Source: an uncultured Eubacteriales bacterium (lineage in GTDB: Bacteria; Bacillota; Clostridia; Oscillospirales; Oscillospiraceae). From it: a DNA stretch of 42,488 nucleotides. How positions within the stretch are numbered: position 1 is the stretch's first letter; each line of letters opens with the position of its first letter. The DNA is taken from contig ONSW01000006.1 in assembly GCA_900320595.1 (NCBI GenBank), positions 1 through 42,488 on the forward strand, read 5' to 3'. Made by a program: the position numbers and the translations under genes. The notes beneath the pieces are model-generated. The model saw nothing but the letters and a program-made list of their open reading frames with translations. It was not told where the DNA came from and made no database searches. Below, piece by piece: positions 1 to 8,187 of the stretch.

Positions 1-31
1 TTTATATTATGCGAGATTTTATCCGTAGTAA

Positions 32-66
32 GATCTGCCGGAAAAGATCTTCTTCCCCGGCAGATC
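32..66 (-). terminator. stem-loop downstream of the P-type ATPase-like gene (weak terminator candidate)
   Basis: A 10-bp perfect inverted repeat (GATCTGCCGG at 32-41, CCGGCAGATC at 57-66) lies just past the stop codon at 79. Its loop contains a smaller AAGATCTT palindrome. On the minus strand it is not followed by a T-tract, so it may be an mRNA 3' end or a processing structure rather than a classical intrinsic terminator. Confidence 0.4.
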
Positions 67-78
67 ATTGGTTTTTAC

Positions 79-1749
79 TTATTCCTCTGCGAATTCGTCT
101 TCTTCACGGCGATTGATCATGCCCTTGAGCAGCGATTCGCTTGAAACGCGGATCGAATTGAGGAGCGTGAAAATCGCAGCGGCGGAATCGATGAACATGG
201 CAAACCAGAGATTGCACAATCCGTTGATACTAAGGAATACAAGGATCGCTTTGACCGCCATCGCGAAGATCGCGTTTTCCGTGGCAACGGCTCTGATGCG
301 GTCTGCTACGGAGAAAACCGCAGGCATTGTGCTGATGCTGTTCGGATTCACAAGCGCATCTGCATACTTCCCTGCCTTGCTGACGCGAACATCGATCTCG
401 GCTTTGCTGTGAGATTCGATTCCGCTGGAATAGAGATACATATCGCCTTCGGCTGTCTTGGAGCAAATGGAATCGATCAGCGCAAGCTTCTTTTCGGTAT
501 CGAGCTCGCCATAGGCGTCGTCAAAGCCGAATTTTGAAGCAAAGGCCGCCGTGTCTTCTCTGCCATCCTCGGAGATCAGGATGCATTTCGCAATCCCGTT
601 GTTCTTGAAGTCAGCAACAAGGTTTTCAGCAGAATCAAGCGTGGAATTGGAGATCGTGATCTTGCCGATATAACGATTGGCAATCATCATATAGAAGATC
701 TGGCAATCTGACGGCTCAGATTCAAAGGGGATCGCTTCTCCCCTGCTGACATACAGTTCTTTCGTAGCCAGGATAACATGCGCGCCACCGATGTCGACCT
801 CAACACCCCAACCGGGGATCTCGCTGAAATTGCTGACTACCTCGAGCTTATATTCGCCGTCCGTCGCGTTGGAAAGGACCTTCGCGATAGGCTGCTCAGA
901 ATAATAAACAGCATGCGCAGCAAAAGTAAGGAAAGTATTCGTGTCGAGGACGTCTGACTGAACAGACAGAAGCTTGGGGCATTCCTCCGCGAGTACGCCG
1001 GCTTTGTCTACGATCAGCGTCTTGATGTCAGAGAGCTTCTCGATTGAACTGGCCTTGTTGAAAAGCACACCGAAGCGGGCTGCGGAAAAAATACCGACAA
1101 TGCCGATGAGCGGAATGGAAAGCATGACTGACGCAGGCGTAGCGATCAGTATGATGGACAGAGCCCTATGGATCGATTCGCGCACGGTAAGATGCGTAAG
1201 CAGCGGCGCAAGGATGGCGAAGAGCACGGCAAAGCCGATCAGAATCTTCAGCACAAAGGATGCGGCACCGTTGATCTTCTCCCCTGCTTCCAATTCCCCC
1301 GACGCAGGTCTGTTTGCCGTTTCGACCGTTCTGCCGATCTCTTCGGTGTCGCGATAACGCAAAAGCTCTTCGGCTGATGTAACAGTACGCTCTTTTACAT
1401 AATCGTTTAAGACCAGACCAACCTTGTAGAGAATAAGCATCGCGGCGACTTCAATCCCATAGCCAATGACAAACCCGATCACCGAGACGAAGACGAGGAT
1501 AATGGAGATATTGAAATAATCTTTGCCCTCAACGCTGTTGACAGCGCCAAGGATCAAATCGTAACCCGCGACAAGAGACGCGATCACAAGAAGGATCGTT
1601 TTCACGACAACGGGCATGCTGACGACAGCCGAAACGGCAAAAATTACCGAGGCAATAACAAGCCGGATGATCAAAATGCCGCGCGGCATTTCCTTTGCCT
1701 GTATGGTGCCGCCTTCATGGCGTTCGGTATTTTGGGAATGTAGGCCCAT
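79..1749 (-). CDS. degenerate P1B-type (heavy-metal) ATPase-like membrane protein, probable pseudoenzyme
   Basis: The 556-residue protein has the membrane and HAD framework of a CadA/ZntA-type ATPase: hydrophobic helices about 24-64, 80-112, 165-186, 196-222 and 490-535. The motifs have decayed. The transmembrane CPC site reads TPASV (204-208). The phosphorylation motif DKTGT reads DKAGV with Asp248 kept. The HP motif reads SEQPIAK (284-290). The GDGIND hinge region reads YSSGIESH (440-447). The actuator domain, normally over 100 residues with TGES, is cut to about 45 residues (120-165). The start is supported by GGAGGT 6 nt upstream. It lies 53 bp downstream of the aldolase gene on the same strand. 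Ordinary metal pumping looks unlikely. A regulatory or scaffolding role is possible, but its function is unknown. Confidence 0.75.
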   Translation of the reverse strand: MGLHSQNTERHEGGTIQAKEMPRGILIIRLVIASVIFAVSAVVSMPVVVKTILLVIASLVAGYDLILGAVNSVEGKDYFNISIILVFVSVIGFVIGYGIEVAAMLILYKVGLVLNDYVKERTVTSAEELLRYRDTEEIGRTVETANRPASGELEAGEKINGAASFVLKILIGFAVLFAILAPLLTHLTVRESIHRALSIILIATPASVMLSIPLIGIVGIFSAARFGVLFNKASSIEKLSDIKTLIVDKAGVLAEECPKLLSVQSDVLDTNTFLTFAAHAVYYSEQPIAKVLSNATDGEYKLEVVSNFSEIPGWGVEVDIGGAHVILATKELYVSRGEAIPFESEPSDCQIFYMMIANRYIGKITISNSTLDSAENLVADFKNNGIAKCILISEDGREDTAAFASKFGFDDAYGELDTEKKLALIDSICSKTAEGDMYLYSSGIESHSKAEIDVRVSKAGKYADALVNPNSISTMPAVFSVADRIRAVATENAIFAMAVKAILVFLSINGLCNLWFAMFIDSAAAIFTLLNSIRVSSESLLKGMINRREEDEFAEE

Positions 1750-1802
1750 ATCGCCACCTCCGTATAGATTCTCTCTCTGCTATACTCTGTGGATTATGTG
1801 CT

Positions 1803-2771
1803 TCAGGCCTTGCCGTCGGAGCCCAGAACGTGGACGATCTTGTGCGCGACCATGTCCTTGACAGCCTGACGCGCGGGCTTGAGATACTGACGCGGGTCGA
1901 AGTGATCGGGATGCTCGGCGAAATACTTGCGGATGTTGGCGGTCATGGCAAGGCGGATATCGGAGTCGATGTTGATCTTGCAGACAGCAAGCTTGGCAGC
2001 TTCACGGAGCTGATCCTCGGGAATGCCGATCGCATCGGGCATGTTTCCGCCGTACTCGTTGACCATCTTGACGAATTCCTGCGGCACGGAGGAAGAACCG
2101 TGCAGAACGATCGGGAAACCGGGAAGGCGCTTGATGCACTCATGCAGCACATCGAAACGGAGCGGGGGCGGAACAAGGATGCCGTCGGCATTGCGGGTGC
2201 ACTGGGAAGCCTTGAACTTGTAGGCGCCGTGAGAGGTGCCGATCGCAATCGCAAGCGAGTCGCAGCCGGTGCGGCTGACGAATTCCTCGACCTCTTCGGG
2301 ACGAGTGTAGCTCTCGTGGCCATGCTCAACGCTGACCTCGTCTTCGACACCGGCAAGCGTGCCGAGCTCAGCCTCGACAACAACGCCGTGGTCATGCGCA
2401 TACTCGACGACCTGACGGGTCAGGGCGATATTATCCTCAAAGGACTTGGAGGAGGCGTCGATCATAACGGAGGTAAAGCCGCCGTCGATGCAGCTCTTGC
2501 AGAGTTCGAAGGTATCACCATGGTCAAGATGCAGCGCGATCGGGATTTCGGGATTTTCGATGATCGCAGCTTCGACGAGCTTGACAAGATAGGTGTGGTT
2601 GGCATAGGCGCGGGCGCCCTTGGAGACCTGGAGAATGACAGGGCTCTTCAGCTCCCCTGCCGCTTCCGTGATTCCCTGCACGATCTCCATATTGTTAACG
2701 TTGAATGCGCCGATGGCGTATCCTCCGTTATAAGCCTTTTCGAACATTTCTTTTGTGGTTACAAGTGCCAT
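1803..2771 (-). CDS. fba: class II fructose-1,6-bisphosphate aldolase
   Basis: Glycolytic and gluconeogenic zinc-dependent aldolase (fructose 1,6-bisphosphate to DHAP and glyceraldehyde 3-phosphate), cytoplasmic. The 322-residue protein shows the class II signatures: HLDHGDTFE at 81-89 with catalytic Asp83 and zinc ligand His84, an acidic AELGTLAG segment at 134-141, zinc-ligand histidines 181 and 224 (HGSSS), and NIDSD at 267-271. The open frame extends 39 codons upstream, but the ATG at 2771 is preceded by AAGGGAG at good spacing and begins MALVTTKEM, the normal family start. It is divergent from the PPi-dependent phosphofructokinase, so consecutive glycolytic steps share one intergenic region. 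Confidence 0.96.
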   Translation of the reverse strand: MALVTTKEMFEKAYNGGYAIGAFNVNNMEIVQGITEAAGELKSPVILQVSKGARAYANHTYLVKLVEAAIIENPEIPIALHLDHGDTFELCKSCIDGGFTSVMIDASSKSFEDNIALTRQVVEYAHDHGVVVEAELGTLAGVEDEVSVEHGHESYTRPEEVEEFVSRTGCDSLAIAIGTSHGAYKFKASQCTRNADGILVPPPLRFDVLHECIKRLPGFPIVLHGSSSVPQEFVKMVNEYGGNMPDAIGIPEDQLREAAKLAVCKINIDSDIRLAMTANIRKYFAEHPDHFDPRQYLKPARQAVKDMVAHKIVHVLGSDGKA

Positions 2772-2850
2772 TTCAAAAAATCTCCCTTTCTGCCTCATGT
2801 ATGAAGACATATTTTTAGTCAATTTGGCATATTTACAAATTAACGATCTT

Positions 2851-2879
2851 ATTATATCCTCAAACATGGCCATAATCAA
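2851..2879 (-). promoter_or_regulatory. sigma-A promoter of fba
   Basis: Reading the minus strand, TTGATT (2879-2874), a 17-bp spacer and a perfect TATAAT (2856-2851) are seen. The predicted start near 2844 gives a leader of about 73 nt before the aldolase ATG. Confidence 0.8.
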
Positions 2880-2935
2880 GAAGTACATTCAAGAAAAAAT
2901 CAAAATTTTTTAAGATATTACGGAGGAATTTTTTC

Positions 2936-4114
2936 ATGAGCAATCAACTTCGCGGAGCTTGCATTTTCGGTCAGTCCGGCGGTCCCACTTCCGTCATCAA
3001 CGCCAGCGCCTACGGCGTGATCCGTGCCGCACTTGATGCCGAGTGTATCACCAAGGTCTATGGCGCCGCGCACGGGATCAAGGGTGTTCTGGAGGACAAG
3101 CTTTATGTCATGGACGAAGAGGACCCGAAAGAACTGGAGCTCCTTCTTCACACGCCGTCCTCCGAGCTTGGCTCCTGCCGCTATAAGATCGCCGATCCCG
3201 AGAAGGATGATTCTGACTATAAGCGTATTCTTGAAATCTTCAAGAAGTACAATGTCAGATATTTCTTCTACAACGGCGGCAACGACTCCATGGATACCTG
3301 CAACAAGATCAGCCGTTACATGGAATCTGTCGGATATGAGTGCCGCGTTATGGGCGTTCCCAAGACGATCGACAACGACCTTTTCGGTACCGACCACTGC
3401 CCCGGCTTTGCCAGCGCCGCCAAATATATCGCGACCTCCTGCATGGAGATCAACAAGGACGCGCGCGTTTACGACAACGGCATGATCGAGTTCGGCTCCG
3501 GCCCGGATCTGATCTATCTGCCCGAATATGATTTCGATATGGACCGCTTCTACGCCGACGTGGAAAAGATCTATGCGAAAAACGGCAAGGTCCTGATCGC
3601 CGTTTCCGAAGGCATCCATTATGCCGACGGCAGCTTTGTCTCCGAGGCGAAGACGTCCGCTACCGACGGTTTCGGCCACGCACAGTTGGGCGGCCTTGCT
3701 TCCCTGCTCGCTTCCCTGCTCCAGCAGCGCACCGGCGCCAAGGTACGCGGGATTGAGCTTAGCCTTCTGCAGCGCTGCGGCGCTCATCTTGCTTCCCAGA
3801 CCGACATCGACGAGGCCTACGGTGCGGGCAAAGAAGCTGTCCTGCAGGCCGTGAACGGCGTTTCCGGCAAGATGGTCGCCTTCAAGCGCGATACCGTCGA
3901 CGGCAAGTATGTCTGCCGCTTCGTGCTGCTCCCGCTTGACAGTGTTGCAAACTATGAAAAGAAAGTGCCGCTGGAGTGGATCAACGATGAGCACAACGGT
4001 CTGAAGAAAGAGTTCATCGACTATGTTCTTCCCCTTATTCAGGGCGAGCCGAAGCTGCCGCTGGAGAATTCCCTCCCCCGCTATGCAAGACTGAAAAAGG
4101 TCCTTGCCAAGTAA
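2936..4114 (+). CDS. pfp: pyrophosphate-dependent 6-phosphofructokinase
   Basis: Phosphorylates fructose 6-phosphate, probably using PPi rather than ATP. The 392-residue protein carries the PFK nucleotide/PPi loop GGPTSVINAS (15-24), GGNDSMDT at 114-121, where ATP enzymes have GGDGS and many PPi enzymes GGDDS, and PKTIDND at 142-148. The Lys in PKTIDND, in place of the Gly of PGTIDND, is the recognised marker of PPi-dependent members. The start has GGAGGA about 8 nt upstream. It is divergent from fba and ends at a strong bidirectional terminator. The GGND variant is a small departure from the textbook motif. Assignment to PPi use comes from family knowledge, not assay. Confidence 0.93.
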   Translation: MSNQLRGACIFGQSGGPTSVINASAYGVIRAALDAECITKVYGAAHGIKGVLEDKLYVMDEEDPKELELLLHTPSSELGSCRYKIADPEKDDSDYKRILEIFKKYNVRYFFYNGGNDSMDTCNKISRYMESVGYECRVMGVPKTIDNDLFGTDHCPGFASAAKYIATSCMEINKDARVYDNGMIEFGSGPDLIYLPEYDFDMDRFYADVEKIYAKNGKVLIAVSEGIHYADGSFVSEAKTSATDGFGHAQLGGLASLLASLLQQRTGAKVRGIELSLLQRCGAHLASQTDIDEAYGAGKEAVLQAVNGVSGKMVAFKRDTVDGKYVCRFVLLPLDSVANYEKKVPLEWINDEHNGLKKEFIDYVLPLIQGEPKLPLENSLPRYARLKKVLAK

Positions 4115-4124
4115 TCATAACTTC

Positions 4125-4165
4125 AAAAAAAGATCCGGACGAGAATAATTCGTCCGGATTTTTTT
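4125..4165. terminator. bidirectional intrinsic terminator between pfp and the VWA gene
   Basis: A 10-bp perfect stem (4133-4142 with 4150-4159, 7-nt loop) is followed by a T-run on the plus strand and preceded by an A-run at 4125-4131, so it can end both convergent transcripts. The minus-strand VWA gene stop codon lies at its edge. Confidence 0.92.
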
Positions 4166-5873
4166 ACATGTTTTTGATTTGATTCTGCAGCAGCAATCCG
4201 ACCGTATCGGCCAGTTTGTCAAGAGACTGGATTCTAGCGAAGTCGCGTCCATAGATCAATTTGGCCGAGGCAACATCTTCGTCATCGCCCGTAAAAACAC
4301 AGACAACGGAAATGCCGTCTGCACGGGCGCTTCTGACCTCCAGTGCGGTGTCGCGAACAGCGCTCTGCAGCTCGTAATTGATATAATCGCCGTTCTCTTT
4401 TCGATGGATCTTAACGACATCGTTCGGCTTTGCATCGGAAAGAATGATCAGGATCTTATGATCGCAATTCCCACGCTCGATCAGATGGTGCGCCAGACGG
4501 ATCCCGAGTCCGTCGCGATTGCAGCCGTTGGAAACATATTCAAAGATCTTTCCGTTTTCGTTCTTCTCCTGGTAATCTCGAAAGATCCGCAGGATCGTAT
4601 AGCCCGTCATCGAGCAGAACGACATCACGCGGCACGGGATATTGCATCGATTCAGGCTTTCGGCAATGATGTAGCCCTGGTTTGAGACGATCGCCTGACG
4701 GCTGCTTTGCGAGGTCGACGCATCGAGCAGGATATCGACACAGAGATCGCCCGTATCGCCCTGTTCCGTACGGGTGAAAACACGATCATCGTTCAGATGC
4801 AGCGCACGCCAGGCACGTCCGCCCTCAAGCGCGCCGGCGTTCGATCTGACCTGAGACGGCTGCAAATGCATTAAAATCGAATTCTGTATCTTCCCCGTCA
4901 GCCTGTCGATCGCGGTACGGCGCTCTGCAAGATGATCGGTAAAAAACGATCGGTTGGCGACGATTTGACGGGCCTCACGCTCACGCTGAAGCGCCTCAAA
5001 GCCATTTTGTATTTTGGCTGTTCCCTTTTCACCCTTTGTGATCAGAATATGACAAGAGGCATGATTGCCGACACAGATACTACGCTCCAATTCGCGGGTC
5101 TCGCGCTCGCCGAAGGTGCTCTTGCCATACTTTGCTTCCATGAAGGCGCGCAGCTCCTGCGCGCTCATGGTCGTCAGCCGCTGTACCTCTTCATCCTGCT
5201 TTCCCACGCTTTGACCGCCGTAGAGATTACTTGGATGGTCCGCAAATCCGAGCCCGAATTTGCGAAAGCGTCCTTTGACCTTTTTCCCTTTTCCGATCCC
5301 AAAATGAAAGCGCTTTTTCTTTTTCTCTTCCTGCTTTTCCTTCAGGCGGATCTGAAACCATCGCTCAAAAAGCTCTTTTGCACGCTCAACGATCTGGTCC
5401 GTATCCATTTCCCGGGAAAACTCAAGCTCATCGAGCAGCTTGGCATTATAGCTGTCAAACCCCGGATCCCGGCCAAGCACGCGGCAGTAATGTCCGTAAC
5501 TCATTCGGTCGCAAAGCGGCAGATCATGGACTTGCCGCATGCGGGACAAGAAGCGTTCTGCATAGCTTTGGCGAAGCGCTTGAAGAACCGGGCGATCCTC
5601 CCTTTCCCTTTCAAAGACGGCATTTTCAAGCCCGAGCCAGAGAAGCGTCTCATATATGTCTGCGTCTTCGTCGTTTTGAAAGGAGCGAAACAGCGCCTCG
5701 ATGCGCGGATAATCATAGTGCCGCCGCACCGCACCGATCACCGTGTTCCAATACAGATCGGCGCTCGCATCTTCGTCGTAAGCCTTGAAATCCGGCGTAA
5801 AAGCATGGCTTTGCGCCGCATTCCAGATCATGTTTTCTGCCCGTCGTCTTTGGAACTCGCTGACTTCGTTCAT
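4164..5873 (-). CDS. VWA-domain protein (NorD/CobT-like partner of a MoxR ATPase)
   Basis: The 569-residue cytoplasmic protein has a charged, Lys-rich middle (about 176-206) and a C-terminal von Willebrand A domain. The MIDAS motif DASTSQS is at 384-390, and LSDAKPND at 479-486 resembles the LSDGKPND of NorD and CobT-type VWA proteins. Such proteins act with MoxR-class AAA+ ATPases as metal- or cofactor-insertion or complex-assembly chaperones. Its ATG overlaps the stop of the upstream moxR gene by 4 bp (ATGA), which suggests coupled translation. The N-terminal 350 residues show no domain I recognise. It is the last gene of the operon that begins with the MBOAT gene. Confidence 0.85.
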   Translation of the reverse strand: MNEVSEFQRRRAENMIWNAAQSHAFTPDFKAYDEDASADLYWNTVIGAVRRHYDYPRIEALFRSFQNDEDADIYETLLWLGLENAVFEREREDRPVLQALRQSYAERFLSRMRQVHDLPLCDRMSYGHYCRVLGRDPGFDSYNAKLLDELEFSREMDTDQIVERAKELFERWFQIRLKEKQEEKKKKRFHFGIGKGKKVKGRFRKFGLGFADHPSNLYGGQSVGKQDEEVQRLTTMSAQELRAFMEAKYGKSTFGERETRELERSICVGNHASCHILITKGEKGTAKIQNGFEALQREREARQIVANRSFFTDHLAERRTAIDRLTGKIQNSILMHLQPSQVRSNAGALEGGRAWRALHLNDDRVFTRTEQGDTGDLCVDILLDASTSQSSRQAIVSNQGYIIAESLNRCNIPCRVMSFCSMTGYTILRIFRDYQEKNENGKIFEYVSNGCNRDGLGIRLAHHLIERGNCDHKILIILSDAKPNDVVKIHRKENGDYINYELQSAVRDTALEVRSARADGISVVCVFTGDDEDVASAKLIYGRDFARIQSLDKLADTVGLLLQNQIKNM

Positions 5874-6787
5874 TTCAAAGAAAACAGATCGTCTGCAGAA
5901 AGCTTTCCGGAGATACGGGCGGAGAGGATATCGGAAATGATCTGACGCTCGAAGTCGTCCGTCGACTTGTTTACGATGCCCATTTCAAGCGCTTCTGCGA
6001 CGGACAGCCCGTTTTGGATCAGCTTGATCGACGCGATCAGGCCGCGCAGGTCAAGCGCTTTCGTCGAAATCTCGCCGCTTTCGCATTTCTTTCGGATCTC
6101 ATCAAAGAGAGCGCAGAACTGCTCGGCATATTCCTCTTTGAGCTGCGGATACTGCGCAAGCAGCAGCTTTTTCAGATTGCTGCGGGAGATCAGCGGCATG
6201 TTGATGACCATGAAACGGCTCATCAGAGCCTCGTTCAGTTCTCTTGTGCCGGCATAGCCGTAATTCATCGTAGCAATAAAGCGCGTTGCGGGACTGAGTG
6301 TGATGCGGTCATATCCCGGAACGTCGATGATCCGTCGAAAGTCGAGTGTGGCATGGAGCACGGCAAGAGATTCGTTTTTTGCCATGTTGATCTCATCAAG
6401 GATCCCGAATCCGCCCATTTCCGCACATTGATAGATCGGACCGTGGCGAAGCGTCACTTCTCCGTTCCGGAAGGTGTCCGTCCCGATCAGCGATGCAGCG
6501 TCCGTGTTGAGATAAAAGGAAATATCCCATTCAGGACGTGAAAACACAGCGGCGAGGTTTTCGGCCAGAACGTTTTTTCCCGTTGCTTTCGGCCCGACCA
6601 AAAGTAAGTTCTCGCCCGACAGCAGCGCTGTCAATGCCATTTCCCAGATTTCCTTACCGTAATAGCGGTAAGAGGGTTCGGGAACGCGATAGGCTGACGC
6701 CTCGTCCAGGGGATAAAGCGCACGAAACGCTTCAATCTCCCGGATGATATCCTCACTAATTCCTTCCTGACGCAAAAACGTAAGCAT
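5870..6787 (-). CDS. MoxR-family AAA+ ATPase
   Basis: The 305-residue ATPase has Walker A GPKATGKN (65-72), Walker B GILDEIN (128-134), sensor 1 ATMN (172-175) and an arginine-finger segment around LMSRF (188-192). MoxR ATPases remodel or activate partner complexes together with VWA proteins, and here the VWA partner follows directly with a 4-bp overlap. An AAGGAGG Shine-Dalgarno lies about 10 nt upstream of the ATG. The gap to the upstream AlgX-like gene is only 27 bp with no terminator, so cotranscription with the O-acetylation genes is likely. The client of this chaperone pair is unknown. Confidence 0.92.
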   Translation of the reverse strand: MLTFLRQEGISEDIIREIEAFRALYPLDEASAYRVPEPSYRYYGKEIWEMALTALLSGENLLLVGPKATGKNVLAENLAAVFSRPEWDISFYLNTDAASLIGTDTFRNGEVTLRHGPIYQCAEMGGFGILDEINMAKNESLAVLHATLDFRRIIDVPGYDRITLSPATRFIATMNYGYAGTRELNEALMSRFMVINMPLISRSNLKKLLLAQYPQLKEEYAEQFCALFDEIRKKCESGEISTKALDLRGLIASIKLIQNGLSVAEALEMGIVNKSTDDFERQIISDILSARISGKLSADDLFSLK

Positions 6788-6814
6788 AATCCTTTGCTTC
6801 CTCCTTGTTCGTCA

Positions 6815-8176
6815 TCATTTCATTTGAAGGGAGTAACACATCAGAGCAGAATCTGTTTCCACACAGAGATAATCAAGTCCTTCGCTCTGCTCCGGGGCGA
6901 GGTGTGCATGGAAAAACCACTTCCCGTTGCTTTCCGTCACAAAAGCCTCATAGGAAGCTTCTCCCGCACACAGATAGACGGCTCCGCCATCATAGGGAAA
7001 AACGAGTTCCCCAGAGACATATACAAGATCGTGCTTGCTGTCGGTCTTGGCGTCAGCATGAACAATCTGATCAGAGAAGACGGCGTTCGTCAGTTCGACT
7101 TTACGCTGCGGCGCAGCCATCACGGGAACATTTCGGATCAGCCAGTCGAGATTGCGCTCGACGAGCTCGATCAAAACGTGATCTGCCTGCAGTGCCTCGA
7201 TCTCGGTCAGATCATAGCTGGAGGAACGAAGGAAGAGCGCGCGGCCGAAGCTGTCGGCCAGATACGGATACAGGGAAATTCCGAAGGAGTCACGCCAGCA
7301 CAGAAGCGTTCCCTCGGCACCTTCATTTGCCGTCTCGATCCGCATGGCGTTTCCGCCGTTGGGGTTTCCCTCTGCGGAATAGGAAAAATCAGCATACGAT
7401 TGGGCGGTTTCCGTGCCCTTCCCTGTTGGGAACAGCATCTCATACAGGTCCCCTCTGTGCTCCGAGCTCAGTGAAAATTCTTTGCCATAATATGCGACAT
7501 GCTTTTCGAAAGCATCCATGATCGAATCGGCCGCAAGCGCCGCGCCCAGATCGGTCCAATGAGAGTCCGTTTTATAATAAAGCACCTCTCCCCTCTCCCG
7601 AAACACGGAAAAGAGATCCCGGTAATGAATCCCCGCTGACGCAAAATACGGCAGAATTCGCTCAGCGTTCGCCGTCTCGTGAGCGGACGGCACAAACGCA
7701 GGCATTTGAGCGGGATAGAGGCTGTTTTTATTCGGGGCGATCGTAAAAATAAATTTTGCGCCGCGGCTCTCAACAGATTCCTGAATCAGGGCAAGGTTGG
7801 AAGCTGCGCGTTTGAGCTCTGTATCGCTCATTCCTCGTCCCATATAATCATCGAGCGTCGATGCATAGAAGAGCCAGCCGTCCGAGCCGAGCAGGACCTG
7901 CTCTTCGGACGATGTTTTAAAAACAGCGGCATTCAGCGCGGCCCAAGCATTGACAAGCTCGTTGCGCAGGAAAAAATGATCGGCAATATAGTCTGTCGTA
8001 TCTTTCAGCACCGAAAGATTGACTTTTCCGGCTGGGTTCAGCAGCTTCGGTGGCTGAGATAGAGTCTCGTTTGCGGCTGAAACGCTCTGGCCCGAAAGCA
8101 GCATGCCGGCGGCAGGCAGCAGAGAAAGCAGCAGAAAAAGCGCGGCAAATACGCCGGCGATCGTTTTCTTGTTCAT
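6815..8176 (-). CDS. AlgX/AlgJ-like (DHHW/SGNH-type) cell-surface O-acetyltransferase
   Basis: The 453-residue protein has an N-terminal signal anchor (about 1-30) and an extracellular domain with the AlgX/AlgJ catalytic signature. TDSHW at 203-207 supplies Asp204 and His206, and RDSFG supplies the nucleophile Ser297. The order Asp-x-His then Ser matches the triad known for alginate O-acetyltransferases. It probably transfers acetyl groups, delivered by the upstream MBOAT protein, to a surface polymer. The polymer cannot be identified here because no synthesis genes are adjacent. The chosen ATG at 8176 has GAGGAGG 6 nt upstream. A possible TTG 15 bp further up overlaps that site and was rejected. 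Confidence 0.87.
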   Translation of the reverse strand: MNKKTIAGVFAALFLLLSLLPAAGMLLSGQSVSAANETLSQPPKLLNPAGKVNLSVLKDTTDYIADHFFLRNELVNAWAALNAAVFKTSSEEQVLLGSDGWLFYASTLDDYMGRGMSDTELKRAASNLALIQESVESRGAKFIFTIAPNKNSLYPAQMPAFVPSAHETANAERILPYFASAGIHYRDLFSVFRERGEVLYYKTDSHWTDLGAALAADSIMDAFEKHVAYYGKEFSLSSEHRGDLYEMLFPTGKGTETAQSYADFSYSAEGNPNGGNAMRIETANEGAEGTLLCWRDSFGISLYPYLADSFGRALFLRSSSYDLTEIEALQADHVLIELVERNLDWLIRNVPVMAAPQRKVELTNAVFSDQIVHADAKTDSKHDLVYVSGELVFPYDGGAVYLCAGEASYEAFVTESNGKWFFHAHLAPEQSEGLDYLCVETDSALMCYSLQMK

Positions 8177-8187
8177 TCGCCGCCTCC

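Noticed and set aside
79-1749. Calling this gene a functional cadmium/zinc-exporting ATPase
   Set aside because: Metal site, actuator domain and hinge motifs are missing, so transport activity cannot be supported.
1695-2804. 369-codon plus-strand open frame opposite fba
   Set aside because: Antisense shadow of the aldolase, with no recognisable domain and no ribosome-binding site.
2824-2856. A sigma-A promoter for pfp on the plus strand
   Set aside because: Several TTGGCA/TTTACA and TATTAT-like elements occur but none has good spacing. I could not choose one.
2772-2888. 39-codon N-terminal extension of the aldolase
   Set aside because: It would start upstream of the predicted transcription start near 2844, and the downstream ATG has a good ribosome-binding site.
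2918-3994. 358-codon minus-strand open frame opposite pfp
   Set aside because: Shadow of the phosphofructokinase. Its composition follows the complement of the real codons.
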